The notes under the pieces are model-generated. The model was not told where the DNA came from. It ran no database searches and saw only the letters and a list, made by a program, of their open reading frames with translations. Source: Ganoderma boninense (Eukaryota; Basidiomycota; Agaricomycetes; Polyporales; Polyporaceae). From it: a DNA stretch of 64,000 nucleotides. This document shows positions 25,931 to 37,817 of the stretch, piece by piece; within the stretch, counting starts at the first letter, position 1; the number at the start of each line of letters is the position of its first letter. Both the position numbers and the translations under genes were made by a program. Location of the stretch: the NCBI GenBank assembly GCA_002900995.3, contig CM035313.1, positions 2,666,001-2,730,000 on the forward strand, written 5' to 3'.

Positions 25931-27433
25931 ATGGGCGTGCTGCTGCTGCTGCTCCCTTGACCTTGAGTTTGCGCGTTCGGTGACATGGGACTCTTACGGT
26001 GTTATACCACATCTCTCCCGCCTACGCGTGTGGTTGTAATGTAATGTACTTTTTTTTGTCTTCATTTCGTGTCTGTTGTAACGCCGGCATGAAGTGTGTC
26101 TGAGTTGTTCCTCGGAAACGGCGGTCCGGCAGTGGTTTTAGATTTGGTGGTGGTTTCAAGCTTGTTGGTGTCCGCGTCAAATGTGGCTGGTGTCTTTGTC
26201 TTCTGCGGCAGATGATGGTAATGTGGTTGTGGACCGATGAACGGTTAACGCTGTAGCTCGGACACGTGGAGAAGGCTGGGTTTCAGGTATAGGAACACCG
26301 ACAGCCACTTTCCTTTCATTGACAGTGGATGCCGAGTGCAAGGAAGTCGTCAACGGAATAACGCCGTGACAGAATACCGTCGTGACCTTGAAGCCGTGAC
26401 TCAAGCTTCTCTATGTCGCCGCACCATGTGCTGTATGTGCCTCGTGTCGCTACAAGCTGTGCGTCTACATGCCCGAAATCTGGATTATTGGGTGGTAACT
26501 AAATCTTGTGTCCTTCCTAAAGGGTAATGTCCGATACTTGGTTTGCGTTGGCGTTGGTCGCCGCCGAGATAATAAGGATTATGAGGCGATACATAACGTT
26601 CCGAGATCGGGCTAGGAGGTCCTACCATTGTTGTCGAAGGCTGAAAGGATGGTCTGGTTATGGGAGGAGTCTGGGGCGTTGCGATCTAGTTCCGATCAGG
26701 ATCAACCGGTCGCAGCAGGGCACGCGAGGGAACATAAGGTGAGGAACGAGGCGCACAGGTTAAGTTATCTTGACTGCAGGAAGCCAGAGAAGGAAAGAGT
26801 CCGAGCTTCGGAGGAAACAATTACGGCACGAGTCCTCCGGAGAGGGCGCTTGCGTTACATGGTCACACGCTTTGTGACCCGTGACATCCCGAAACGTTGT
26901 TCCGGGTTTTGCTGCCGCCGCGGCCAACGATCAGCTGGTCATAGTGACCACCCATGAACTTACTTAACCCAAGTCCCTCTCCTCGTTCTTCCTCGGACAT
27001 CTCAATTGTTGCCTTTAATTCGGCATCTTAGCATTGTCATTCGCCTCTTTCTGGGTGAGACCTTTGGGACACAAAGCGGTTTACCCGGAAAACGGCGACA
27101 ACAGCCTCTTGCCGCAATCGCCAATTTGTAAGGTCAAAGCGTCATCGGGAGCTACAACAGCATGGCTAGAGCTGCCCTGCAAGTATAAAAGAGCTGCACG
27201 TCTACCGAGACACGACATCCTCGAACGCCCTCACTTAAGCTCCAGCTGTCAGCTCCGTAGTCCCGCTCTCTTCTACCTCGCCACATCGTTGGCCGCCTTC
27301 CACACGTCCCCTATTTCACTCTCAACCACAGGTATGTTCTCCGTCCATCATCCATGTCCACAGGCTCAAGGTCATGTAGCAACACTGCCAGTTCAAGCCC
27401 CTCGAGAGCTGAACGGAGAAGTTAGAGGAGATC
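25931..27433. other. Intergenic region, 1.5 kb
   Basis: This contains the 3' flank of fumarate reductase and the promoter and 5' leader of the F-box gene. Short ORFs lack domains. No repeats were found apart from short T and GTT runs. Confidence 0.5.
27184..27190 (+). promoter_or_regulatory. TATA box upstream of the F-box gene
   Basis: TATAAAA within AAGTATAAAAGAG lies about 250 bp before the chosen start. A 5' leader intron may lie between them. Confidence 0.5.
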
Positions 27434-28854
27434 ATGGTGAGTAACGTAACCCCGTGGCAGGCGTAATTTTGCTGATATCTTGACCCTCCTGTCCAAAGAC
27501 ACACACCTCGAAGCGTGCGAGACTGGCCTCCGTTGGCAAGATGGTCCAGGTCCCGCACCTGTGAGTGCTGACAACTTCTCCTCCTTCCTCCGCGCGCTCT
27601 AAGCACTGCATGCAACAGATTCCTGGTTCCCACGACCATTCGCGACATTCCGCTAGAGCTGCTCTACAACATCTTTGAGCCTCTAGACAATGCCAGCATA
27701 CGGGCATGCGCTCTTGTGTGCACAAGGTGGCGAGCGATCGCCCAGCGTCTCGCATATAGGGCGCCTCGCCTGTCGAGCTCCATCTCCCTCTATCGCTTCT
27801 GCGATATTGTCTCTCGCCACCCAGATACCGCGAACGCTGTCCGTGCTCTGCACATTCGGGGCAAGGTAAACTACTCATCCTCAGCGCCCACGCCCTGGAT
27901 CTTGGAGGTTCCTAGCCGATTGTCCTACCTGCTCCCGAACGTCCACTCCATCACCTTCGACAACATCGAAGGCGTGCACTTCCAGGAGAAGTTCTGGATC
28001 GCACTTGGGGGCTTCACCAAAGTGACTTCCCTTACCGTCGAGTCGTCCCGCTTCTACCACGACTCCAACCTCCGAAACATGATATTCTCCTTCCCGGGCA
28101 TCATGTCGTTAACGCTGTCCAATGTCCACTGGGCCACAATGGAACTCCTGTCGTGCCCTCGATGGAAACAGACGCTTCCGCTCAAGGTTCTGCGACTCAA
28201 TAACATACCCGATCGAGGGGAGTACGACGAATTGTTCAAGTGGCTTGGTGGACTCCCGACGATTCGGGAACTCGAACTGATCGGATACTCCAACGAGGCT
28301 CGCGACCTCCTGGCGCGATTTCTCCACCGCGTCGCTGACAATGGGGGCTCGTTAGTGTCTATCAACTTTGCGCCAACAATCGCGCTGTACCATCGACAGT
28401 TCGGTGAGTGAACCCACACGGGTTTCTGACCAGGACAAGCAGCGCGCTAACACACGTTCCTTTTCCAGTGAGAACCTTCCCAGAGCTCGGCCTTGCCCTT
28501 CGCCGGCATAAACGTCTGCGTGAGCTCAAGCTGAGCATCTCCAACATGACCAGCGGCCCGATGGCGTGGGTCCCGAGTCTGCTCGAGGACCTCCACTCCC
28601 TCCCTCTTGCGCATATTGCGCTGAACTTCACCCTGGACCTGGAGAACGCGCACCGGTTGATTCCCGAATGGAGCGAGACGAACTCGAGGCTGCAGACACA
28701 ATGGCGAGGGACGCTGCGGAAGGTCACGCTCACCCACTTCCCGGCCGGCCATTTCGTGTCGGATGGGCAAGTGGTACGCGTTCTCACGTCGCGGTTGCCG
28801 TACCTGTGCGAACGGAAGATGCTTGAGGTGGTCATTGGGGAACGGTACGCGTAG
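27434..28854 (+). CDS. F-box domain protein with leucine-rich C-terminal region
   Basis: The F-box is near the N-terminus: IRDIPLELLYNIFEPL, then ASIRACALVCTRWRAIAQRL. The rest, about 330 residues, shows the irregular hydrophobic spacing of the leucine-rich F-box proteins that are very numerous in basidiomycetes (SYLLPNVHSITFDNIEGVHF, KVTSLTVESSRF, LTLSNVHW, LKVLRLNNIP, IRELELIGYS). The model 27434-27436, 27499-27560, 27619-28403 and 28469-28854 keeps one frame for 411 residues. The first exon holds only the ATG, followed by a basic HTSKRARL segment. An alternative start is ATG 27541. F-box proteins act as SCF ubiquitin-ligase adaptors; the target is unknown. Confidence 0.8.
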
Positions 28855-29855
28855 CTGCATTGAATTCGCATGTTGCTTGGTCGATACTTATGTGCACAAA
28901 CGGTTTTGTTGTTCCTTGATATGGACTTTACACCAAGTTTGTGTTTATCCGTTGAGCTGCATGTCTCAGACTGCACCTCCGTCGATGGTATTGCGAGTGA
29001 GGCAGCCGCCTGGCCTGTGGAAATTGTGGAAATCCGGAATAAATACAGGGGAAGCAGTAGCCGCCTGGTAGCCGGTTCGCAGCGGGGCTGGTGGCTGTGT
29101 CCTGATCGGATGGCTGCGATTGGCTGATCGGATCATTTTAGCGAAGATAATGCCGGTAAGTAAGGAAAGTTAAGGAAAGTTACTTATGTAAAATCAGTCG
29201 GATTCAGTCTTTGTGCGCGCTAAGTACCAAGCATCGGCAGCGTTGCCACCACCACCAGGTCCCAGGTCTGGGTAGTCGCAACTGTGAGTGGAAGCACTTC
29301 CACATCATCCGAGGCGGCTGATATGCATCCTATAAGTCATTCCCTGCTTCACAGCTCGGAGCACAGACCTGGCGCGAAGGGATGCTTCCCATGAACTCAT
29401 GCCAGAAACTCCGTCAGCTCGTCTGTGGCATCCGGCCGCCCGTGCCATAGGCATCTTTGCGTGCCATCTGAACGATTTTCAATGCTTCCGCTTCGCCATG
29501 GCCCACGGGCATGTCGGTCTCCAAGACGCATGCTACCCGCCGGTCCCTGGTTGCACACATCATGCGCGCGTCCCCTCTGTCCTGTCGAGAAGTCCCAACA
29601 TGCGATGGATTCATTGGCCCCATCAGCCAATCATGCGGATGCGTCTCTGCAGTCTGATATCCACCAGCTTATCCAGCCGGCGTCCAGCTCACACACTTTA
29701 TATACAGAGCTTCTGCGATGGAACGGCCGTCTGCCCTTGGCGAGCGCGGGTGTTACCTCGTCCTTTATTCTTTCCCTCCGGTTTTTCTTTTAATTCCTTC
29801 CCTTCTCACTCCCTTTCATTTCGACCCCATTCCCCTCTTTGTTCATTGACCCAAG
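28855..29855. other. Intergenic region upstream of the sedolisin gene
   Basis: This is 1.0 kb without a supportable gene. The right end holds a TATA box and a pyrimidine-rich 5' leader of the sedolisin gene (TTTTTCTTTTAATTCC). Confidence 0.5.
29698..29704 (+). promoter_or_regulatory. TATA box of the sedolisin gene
   Basis: TTATATA in CACTTTATATACAGAG lies about 155 bp before ATG 29856. Strong TATA boxes are common in secreted-enzyme genes. Confidence 0.55.
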
Positions 29856-31949
29856 ATGGTTGCAGCTGCGCTGCTTGTCCTTCCTTTCTTCGCACTCGCG
29901 CTGGGCGCGCCCGCTCCCGACCTGCTCCGCGTGCACGACGCGCGCTCCGCGGCACCGGCGGGTTTCAAGGCGAGCGGCACTCCGGCCGCGAACGAGGTGC
30001 TCCAGCTCCGCATCGCGCTCAAGACCGACAGCACTCAACTTGTGCAAAAGCTCCTGGACGTGAGCACCCCGGGCAGCCAAGACTACCGCAAGTTCCTCAC
30101 CAAGGCCGAAGTGCGTGCGCCCTGCTGCCATCACTGGTTATCCCGCGCACAATGTTGTTGATCATGATCCTTCGTGTTGTGGACGATGCGCCCGCTTTCA
30201 CAGGTCGCGCAGCTCACTGCGCCAAGCGATGATGCCACGCAGGCAATAAACGCCTGGCTGAAGAAGAATGACGTCACAGCGACACCAGGCGCGACTAACC
30301 AGTGGCTAAACATAGAGCTGCCTGTGGCTAAGGCGAACGCGATGCTGGGCGCGGAGTTCAACGTCTACACCCACTCGATCACAGGCGTCACCGCGATCCG
30401 CACGCTCGCGTACTCAGTGCCAGAGAGCGTGCAGCCGCATGTGGACTTCATTTTCCCGGCGACTACGTGAGTGATTCGTGTCCGCGCCCTCTTCGCCGCG
30501 CGATATTGACCTTATCCCCGGCGCGCGCACCATTCTAGGTTCCCAGTCTCGTCGTCAAGAGGCATATCGAGTGTGCACATCTCGGACGCATTCCACAACT
30601 CCACACATGCTGCCCGCGCGGACGCGTCTTGTGCGACTACGATCACGCCGACGTGCCTCCAACAGTTCTACAACATTCCGACTACCGCCGCGACGCAGAA
30701 AACGAACACGATGGCGGTCAGCAGCTTCGTGCAGTCCTTCGCGAGCAAGACGGACCTTTCCAGCTTCCTCACCAAGTTCCGCACCGACTTGTCAGCGAGC
30801 ACGACTTTCAGCGTTACGGCTGTCGATGGCGGTACGAACGACGAGACCAAACCAAGCACTGAAGGCGTACGTGTTGCTCTACGTCTCTTCAGTTTGGCCG
30901 TTTGCTTGATGGCCTAATCCGATTCAGAGCCTGGACATCCAGTATACTGTCGGTGTTGCGACCGATGTACCAATTACCTTCTTCACTGTCGGTAACAACA
31001 ACGACGGCGATTTGACGGGTTTCCTCGACCTCGTGAACAGCCTGATTGCCCAGGAGAAGCCTCCATCGGTCTTCACCACTAGCTTTGGCTTCCCCGAGGC
31101 GTTGGTTGGCTCCGACTTGGCGAAGTAAGCTCAATTCTAAGTTTGTAAAAATCCTCCCCGCTCATTGCCGTTGCATTCCAGCAACATCTGCAACGCTTAT
31201 GCCCAACTGGGGGCACGGGGGACTTCCATCTTCTTCTCTTCGGGAGATAGCGGCGTGGATGACGGTCAGAGCACCGCATGCACAACCCAGTTCCGTCCCA
31301 CATTCCCCTCGGGTTGTCCATTGTACGTCCGCAATCAGCCTCATGAGTTACTTTAGGAAGTCGGTCTTACAGCGAAGATGATTTACAGCGTCACCGTCGT
31401 CGGGGCCACCCAAGGCGCGCCTCCGGAATCTGCCGCCACATTCTCCTCCGGCGGGTTCTCGAACGTTTTCAGCGCGGCGGCTTACCAAAAAGAGGCCATC
31501 TCTGGCTACCTCACTCTGCTCGGCCAGACCAATGCGGGCCTGTTCAACACCACCGGCCGCGCCTACCCCGATATCTCCGCTGCCGGGGTGAACTACCAGG
31601 TCAACATTGGCGGGAGTATCGCGTCCGTGTCGGGGACGAGTGCGAGCACGCCCCTTATCGCGAGCATGGTCGCGCTCCTCAACGACAGGCTGGTCGCGGC
31701 GGGCAAGCCCACGCTGGGCTTCCTCAACCCGTTCTTGTACTCCACGGGTGCGAGCGCATTCACCGACATCACGAGCGGGAGCAATCCAGGGTGCGGCACC
31801 AAGGGATTCCCCGCTCTGAACGGATGGGACCCTGTGAGTTGGACTTCACGAATTCATACATTGCGCCTGAGGCTGACCTTGTTGCCGTTCAGGTCACCGG
31901 TTTGGGTACTCCAGACTTCAATAAACTCCTCAAGGCCGTCGGCCTCTGA
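29856..31949 (+). CDS. Secreted sedolisin-type serine protease (tripeptidyl-peptidase family S53)
   Basis: Seven exons give 561 residues; start ATG 29856, stop TGA 31947-31949. A signal peptide ([20 protein letters not shown]) leads into a pro-kumamolisin propeptide ([51 protein letters not shown]). The catalytic domain carries Glu and Asp in STEGSLDIQY, SFGFPE, the oxyanion Asp in [10 protein letters not shown] and the nucleophile Ser in [19 protein letters not shown]. It ends with a calcium-site region ([26 protein letters not shown]). These acidic-active proteases remove tripeptides from, or cut, extracellular proteins. The maturation domain order is complete, so I expect an active enzyme. 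It is the first gene of a region rich in secreted proteases. Confidence 0.92.
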
Positions 31950-32487
31950 TCAGCTGCCGGGTTGCGGGGGTCATCACGCCTTGCTTGGGCCACGTTCCAC
32001 TGGTTCTTTCGTTTTTCCATCTCACGGACACCTACGTAGATTTCAATGTTCAGCGGGGGGGTGGGCAAGTCTAAGGCATCAGCCGCATCACGATGGCCAG
32101 CGTATCCTCCGTATCAGGGTACATTCGACCTGATTCAGACATCACTGGTTAGGTACGTCCGTTGGCCGTGCTTCTAAGTGTTCTGTTTTGCACGCCCAGG
32201 TTTTTCGAGGGGTTCGTCAAATGCCGATGGTAATTTCGGCGCCATGATCGGTCATTTTTCACACCCGAGAGCCGAGTGCAAGTTACGCCGTCCTCACAGT
32301 CGGTTTTTCAAAATGGGATGTACAGTCGTCATCACCCCACGATGAACTGAATGGACAGGCGCTGTTCTGTTACGCAGGCAGCGAGGTACAGTCCGCGACT
32401 TTTTCAGATGGGACAGTTTTGGCGTGCACATCACGGCATGCGAGCCCGGCATGATGGTGGTATGCCGCCGGGAATGCGGATACAATA
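31950..32487. other. Intergenic region between the sedolisin gene and a protease fragment
   Basis: No gene was found. A short motif, ACAGTCCGCGA (32388-32398), recurs upstream of the aspartic protease at 35566. Confidence 0.45.
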
Positions 32488-32840
32488 ATGCGTGGACACC
32501 ACGCGTCTACCGCCGGCTCTTCGAGCCAGTCCGCTTCTTCCCCGCGCCCGTCGTCGACCGCAACTAAGGACGCCGACACGCTTGCAAAGGTTGCTGGGGC
32601 GGTGTCGACCGACGGAACTTCGTTGAGTGACAGCGGCTGGGGGAGCAAATACGGCAAGATCGTGTTGGGGATGTTGGGTGCCAACCTCCTCATCGGCATT
32701 GTGTTGCTTGTGGCGACGTTGACGATGTGCGTTCGGGCATGAAGGGCCGGAGCGTCGGCTCGCGCTATGCGCCCGTGCGCTTCAAGGACAACGGGCCGGC
32801 AGGTAACCTTGACATGACTCACTTGAAGTACGACGACTGA
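32488..32840 (+). pseudogene. Truncated, frameshifted C-terminus of a membrane-anchored aspartic protease
   Basis: The translation matches the last part of the intact aspartic protease at 35566-37427: a Ser-rich linker, LAKVAGAVSTDGTS, SKYGKIVLGMLGANLLIGIV and TMCVR. A one-base loss near 32735-32740 then brings TGA. In the next frame the homology resumes (MKGRSVGSRYAPVRFKDN) and ends at a stop, 32838-32840. No catalytic domain, signal peptide or promoter precedes it. It is therefore a relic of a duplicated protease gene of the same subfamily. A single-frame transcript could still give a small anchored peptide, but I see no sign of selection for that. Confidence 0.8.
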
Positions 32841-34256
32841 AGCCTTTCCGTGAAAGAAGATGGAGGAGCAACATCGGGCTTCGAGGATCCAGCTATGGTG
32901 AGCGTTCGATCTATGTAGTGTCCAGTTTGTTCTAAACTTCTAATACTCATATTCCCTTCATTTGAGCCTTCAGTCAGTCCAGTAATTATTTACACCGGAC
33001 ATTCATACTTTCATTTGCTTTCATAACACACTGAGACAAAGGAGTTCGACCCAGAATATTTGACACCCACTTTCCATCAATCTTTCCCCGTAACAACGTT
33101 CGCAAACCTTGCGCAGAACTCGGAGCGCTGGGTACCGCGTAGACCACCCAAAATATTCCTCCTCATATTCCCCCTTAATTATCTGTTATACAGATAAGAC
33201 ACGCGCTGTGCGCCCCATGTTCACCGTCCAGGAAAACGCTCTTCAGAGAGGATCATTCGAGATGTCGCCGTCGTTGGCTCCAAGCAAGGCCCACACCCAG
33301 AGGCGGCTATGGCGAAGGGAACGTTTCTTAGGCGGAATCATCAGCATATTTCGTGTCAATACGTACCAGCGCGATGCCATCTCCGGATATTTCTGCAAGC
33401 ATCCAAAAGCGCGACTGCACGCCAGTAGCTGTCGCTACTACTCTCAGGCTGACACATTCCGCGCCACTACCAACTACCAGTGTACGTTGAGCAACCAGTG
33501 ACCAGGTCTTCGAGTCCGTGTCAGGAACAAACACAAGCATGATCATCGCAATCTAGAGTATCATATGAATCCAGAGGTGAGATTCGAACGTTGGCCGACC
33601 TGGTACTTGTTCGATTTTATCTGCAAAGGATCGGCGAAGAAACGTCTATCTCTATCGAGACCAAGGCAGGTCATGGCGCTCGAATTGCGGGTCTACAAGC
33701 CCAAGGATGTCGTCCTGGTATGAGATCACTACCATACGTCTCCTCGAAATCTGAACATATGTTCACTATGCATTGTGGAAATGACGTCCAGGACATCACC
33801 TCGATAACCTTTCAATCTATGCAACGGATTCGGTGCTGAGCGCATCTCTGCCGCTTTCCGTACACGACTGTCACCACGACCACAGAGCGGCTTGATGAGC
33901 ATTATGCGCCATAGGCCTAGATCTCTCGCCAAGAAAATCAATGAGCTGGAGATCGAGAGGAATGTACAGCCTAAGGCTGGACGTGTGCATTGGATATTCC
34001 TCCGATCCTGGTCTACTTACTGAAGGCGGTCACCAAACATCGAGCTCATCTGCACCGCTCCTTGCACCGCAAAGGTGCTAGTGACAATACCAACAGGATG
34101 TTCTTCGTTTTTGTGGCATTCCGACGCGAGAGCAAAATGTAGACCGGGAAGGACGGACGCTGAGACAAGTTCCTCAAAAGGAGGCGGTGATGGCGGGAGG
34201 CAGGGGGCTGTGCATAGATCCCCGACGCCGGCGTCTCCTGCCAGTGCACGGGCGGC
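32841..34256. other. Gene-poor region left of the hAT-like element
   Basis: This is AT-richer sequence than the genes around it. No ORF shows a domain or splice support and no strong repeat was recognised. Confidence 0.45.
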
Positions 34257-34264
34257 TCCGAGCT
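34257..34264. repeat. Target-site duplication, left copy (TCCGAGCT)
   Basis: Eight bases next to the left terminal inverted repeat are repeated exactly at 34949-34956. Confidence 0.8.
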
Positions 34265-34948
34265 AGGACCCCCGACAATTCACCCAGATGCATGATCCGA
34301 TTTTCCAAAATTTGGCCACTTTTGTCCGATGGATCAGGCCTGTTCGGAGGCCGAAATCGTCCGGATTTGACCAGGCCTCCGAGAATTTTCTCAAATTTGT
34401 CCGGGCTCTGGATCAGGCCATCTGGGAGCCTAAACTCGTCCGGATTCCCCAGATCAGGCGTCCTGAGCGCCATTTTTTCTAAAATGCGGCATGAAACGCA
34501 TTATTAAGATGTTTTTGAACACATTCAAGTGCACAGGAATTGACTGGCTTCACTACAAGAACAGACGGAGTGACTTGCAAAATGTTCCTCTCCGGCGCTT
34601 CTCCGCCGTTGTCGGCGTTTAACGCCGTGAGGCTTAGAACGCCATTGTAAGCAATGTAAGGAGCTCCGTGCACGTTCTTATCGCTATTAGAGGGTGGTTC
34701 TTTATCTCGTTACAAACCAATTATAGCGTGGTTGTGACGCCGGTAACAACGAGGGCCATCGCCCGTCGCGGCCCGGAGGCTGCTGGGATCAGGCCTCAAC
34801 CCCACAGGCAAAATATGTCCGGAGATGGCATCAGGCCTTCCGAAAAAATCTGCCAAAATTGTCCGGATACGATCAGGCATCGGGTTTTTGGGAGGCAGAT
34901 TTTGTCCGGATTCGGGATCATGCATCTGGGTGTATTGTCGGGGGTCCT
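34265..34948. mobile_element. Non-autonomous hAT-like DNA transposon (684 bp)
   Basis: Terminal inverted repeats of about 34 bp start AGGACCCCCGACAATTCACC on the left (34265-34298). On the right the reverse complement (34915-34948) is identical except for one base (T to A at position 16). Both ends continue CCAGATGCATGATCC. The element is flanked by a perfect 8-bp direct repeat, TCCGAGCT (34257-34264 and 34949-34956). An 8-bp target-site duplication is the mark of the hAT superfamily. The inside has no transposase; it carries many short motifs of TGTCCGGA, CAGGCC and ATCAGGC type in both orientations. It must be mobilised in trans. Confidence 0.85.
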
Positions 34949-34956
34949 TCCGAGCT
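34949..34956. repeat. Target-site duplication, right copy (TCCGAGCT)
   Basis: Exact copy of 34257-34264, next to the right terminal inverted repeat. Confidence 0.8.
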
Positions 34957-35565
34957 GCTGCTTGCTTTCGTGCATGAACCATGGTCGGATCCCCACTTCA
35001 ACTTAGCGAGACACTTCAGGGTTCTAGGTATCAGAAAACGCGCATACAATCTGGTCGTCTCCTTGATGACTTGTGGTATGACAATATGAATGGATAGGCT
35101 CGTCCAGCCCTGTTCGAGCGGGCCTTGCAGCGCACGTCTGAGCAGGCAACGACCAGGAGGCGTGGTACGTCGGTCTCGGTTGTCTTTGACATGTCCCGCC
35201 GATCTATTCCTCTTACGTTCCGCTCACGCGGCTTCGTCCATACACAGGTCGCCCACACATCAGTGTTAATGAACGTACAGCAGCAGGGCTGCACGGCAGT
35301 GTCCGCCACAAGCACGTCAAATATTGCCTTTTATCATTACACCGCCTGCACCATTGGCAATGACCATGCCCAGTGGCTCGAATAGGACAGTCCGCGATCT
35401 GAAAAAGACATCGATACACGTCCTCGGTGGGCATATATTATAACACCCGCACGCGGCGTGTATATCACTGCAGTCGACATCCTCCACGGTCTCCAGGCCT
35501 TTCACTTCATCCTCCACTCCTTCTTGCCCCCCCGGAACCCTTCTCATTCACGTTCCTGGGTCAAG
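34957..35565. other. Intergenic region upstream of the aspartic protease
   Basis: No gene was found. It holds the promoter of the aspartic protease, with a TATA box at 35434-35442 and the motif AGTCCGCGATCTG at 35389-35401. Confidence 0.5.
35434..35442 (+). promoter_or_regulatory. TATA box of the aspartic protease gene
   Basis: TATATTATA in GGGCATATATTATAACACC lies about 130 bp before ATG 35566. Confidence 0.5.
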
Positions 35566-37427
35566 ATGCTTCCCTCTTCTCTTCTCCAGCTCATCCCGGC
35601 TTTGTTGTCCCTGTCGCTCAGTGCGAGGAGCGCCCTCGGCGCAGGCTTCAACATCAAGGCCCATGGTACTGGGTTTAAGTCTGCCTCAGGCAACCTGACA
35701 GCTTCCAATGTCGGCGTTTCCACCTCCGACGACCTTTTGTACACGGTGGAAATTACCTTGGGTGGCCAAAGTCAGTCCTGCGCCTGCTATCCGCAAATCG
35801 ATTGAGAGCTGACGCGCCTTTTTTCCGCAGACTTTACTGTCCAACTGGATACTGGCTCGTCCGATCTCTGGCTATACACTGGTGGTCGTCCGGTCCAGCT
35901 CACGAACACCACTGATTTGGTGACGGCCGAAGCATATGGGAAGGGTCAGGTTCAGGGCACCATCGAGTTCGCGCAGCTTCAGATCGGTGACTACACCATC
36001 CAATCGCAGGGTACGCATCATTTTCCTTTCTATTCTGTGGTTTCCGGCTAATGACGGCGTGCAGCATTCTTGAACGCGACCGACCTGCAGGATTTCGACT
36101 TGTCAAGTTACGATGGTATCATGGGCATGGCGTTCGACATCGCGTCGATTTACGAGACCGTCGAGGCGGCATGGGGCACCGACGCGGCGAACAGCTTGGC
36201 GCGCTCACCTATGACCGAGCTCTTCGCGCAGGACCCCTCTCTCCCCAATAACTTCGACGTCCAGCTCGCGCGCTCGACGGAGCTGGACGACATCGCGGAG
36301 GGCGTTTTCGTGATCTCATCTCACGCGGCTGGCTACGAGAATGTCACCAGCGCGCCAAAGCTGCCGCGCGTCGCCCCCGAACACTGGAGCGTCGTCGTTG
36401 ACGCGATGCTCGTCAACGGTCAGAGCTTCGCTTTTGACCCGTCTCGTATCGATGGCGTCCCTACCGGGAGCATCGTCGCTGCGCTCGACACTGGTTTCTC
36501 TTTCCCGCCTCTTCCCCCCGCTGCCGTTGACGCGATCTACGGAAGCATCCCCGGCGCTCTTTACGACACCATCTCGCAGGTCTGGCTTGTGCCTTGCAAT
36601 GGCAGCACCAACCTCACTTTTGTCTTCGGGTAAGTTTTCTGTGCAGTCCCCTCAATCAAGACGCTGACGCCATCCGTGCTCTATAGCGGACAGCAATTCC
36701 CTGTGCACCCGCTCGACCTGACCTTCCCTGTTGTAGCGACCCTCCCGATTAACGGCGAGGACACCAACATCACCGCATGCATCAATACTTACCAATACCT
36801 CACCCTCGACCCGAACAGCTTCCAGGGCTTTGACATCGTCCTTGGCGATGCATTCCTGCGCAATGTCTACGCTTCGTAAGTGGATCCCTTGTGTGCGGCT
36901 TTTTCTCTGAAACCGTCGCTAATCCCTGACTCAGGTTCGACTACGGCCAGTACGACCCGACGAATAACAGCTCCAGCGGAAACCCCTTCGTCCAGATGCT
37001 TTCTACCACCAACTCCGAGACGATGTGGGCTGAGTTCTCTCAGGAGCGCGCCGCGACGCTCGCGCAGCTTCCGCCCACGGTCGACCCCGCCCTGATCATC
37101 CAGTACGAGGGCGGCTCCTCGTCCTCGTCCTCGTCCTCGACGTCCACGGACGACGACGCGCTCTCGAAGCTTTCTGGGGCTGTCTCGACAGACGACACGA
37201 CCTCCTCGGGTAGCAGCGCCAACGACACCTGGCTTAGCAAGTATGGCACGATCGTGCTCGGGCTGCTCGGCGCGAACCTGCTCGTCGGCATCGTGCTGCT
37301 TGCGGTGTCGCTGACGATGTGCGTGCGCGGGATGAAGGGCCGGAGCGTCGGCTCGCGGTACACGCCTGTCCGCTTCAAGGACAACGTGAACGATTTCGAG
37401 CGGGGCCACATGAAGTATAGCGATTGA
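35566..37427 (+). CDS. Membrane-anchored pepsin-like aspartic protease (A1 family)
   Basis: Five exons (35566-35770, 35831-36010, 36065-36629, 36687-36875, 36935-37427) encode 543 residues. A signal peptide (LLQLIPALLSLSLSARSALG) is followed by LLYTVEITLGGQNFTVQLDT, with the first catalytic motif DTGSSDLWLY. The flap Tyr is in EAYGKGQVQGT, then YDGIMGMAF, and the second catalytic motif is in VAALDTGFSFPPLP. The domain ends near FDIVLGDAFLRNVYASFDYG. A Ser/Asp-rich linker precedes one transmembrane helix (YGTIVLGLLGANLLVGIVLL) and a basic tail ending HMKYSD. The catalytic part would face outside, at the cell surface or in the wall. Both DTG motifs and the flap are intact, so activity is likely. 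Its C-terminus was the source, or sister, of the broken fragment at 32488-32840. Confidence 0.92.
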
Positions 37428-37817
37428 GACTGAGACTTGGGCTTTCGGCGACTCGGGGGACACATTGCTGTGTAGGGTGCTTCATCTTGTTGTTAAAGTT
37501 CCAGGTTCTCGTGTCTCAGTAGTACTTACTTTCTCTTCATCGGACGATCATACTCTCATTAACCTTACATCGAATCTAGCATCATTTTCGCCCTCGACGT
37601 ATTTTTTCACGCTTCACGCAGCGATGCGACGGTGAAGGCGCGGTCGTCTGACCGTGATTCTGTGACATCATGGTTCTTGGACGGAGCATGCCATGGCGTC
37701 ATCCGAAAAAGCGTCCGGTCAATGAAAAGGGCTGGCCCTTCAGCCTGTTTCCCTCCTCACCACCACACCACCATCGTCCCCATCTCTAGTGCACGCCTAT
37801 TGACACCGTCAACAGCA
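37428..37817. other. Intergenic region
   Basis: This is the 3' flank of the aspartic protease and the promoter of the next gene. Nothing specific is seen. Confidence 0.5.

Noticed and set aside
33575..33600. GATTCGAAC, a possible minus-strand tRNA B box
   Set aside because: The T-stem does not pair and no A box lies at the right distance.
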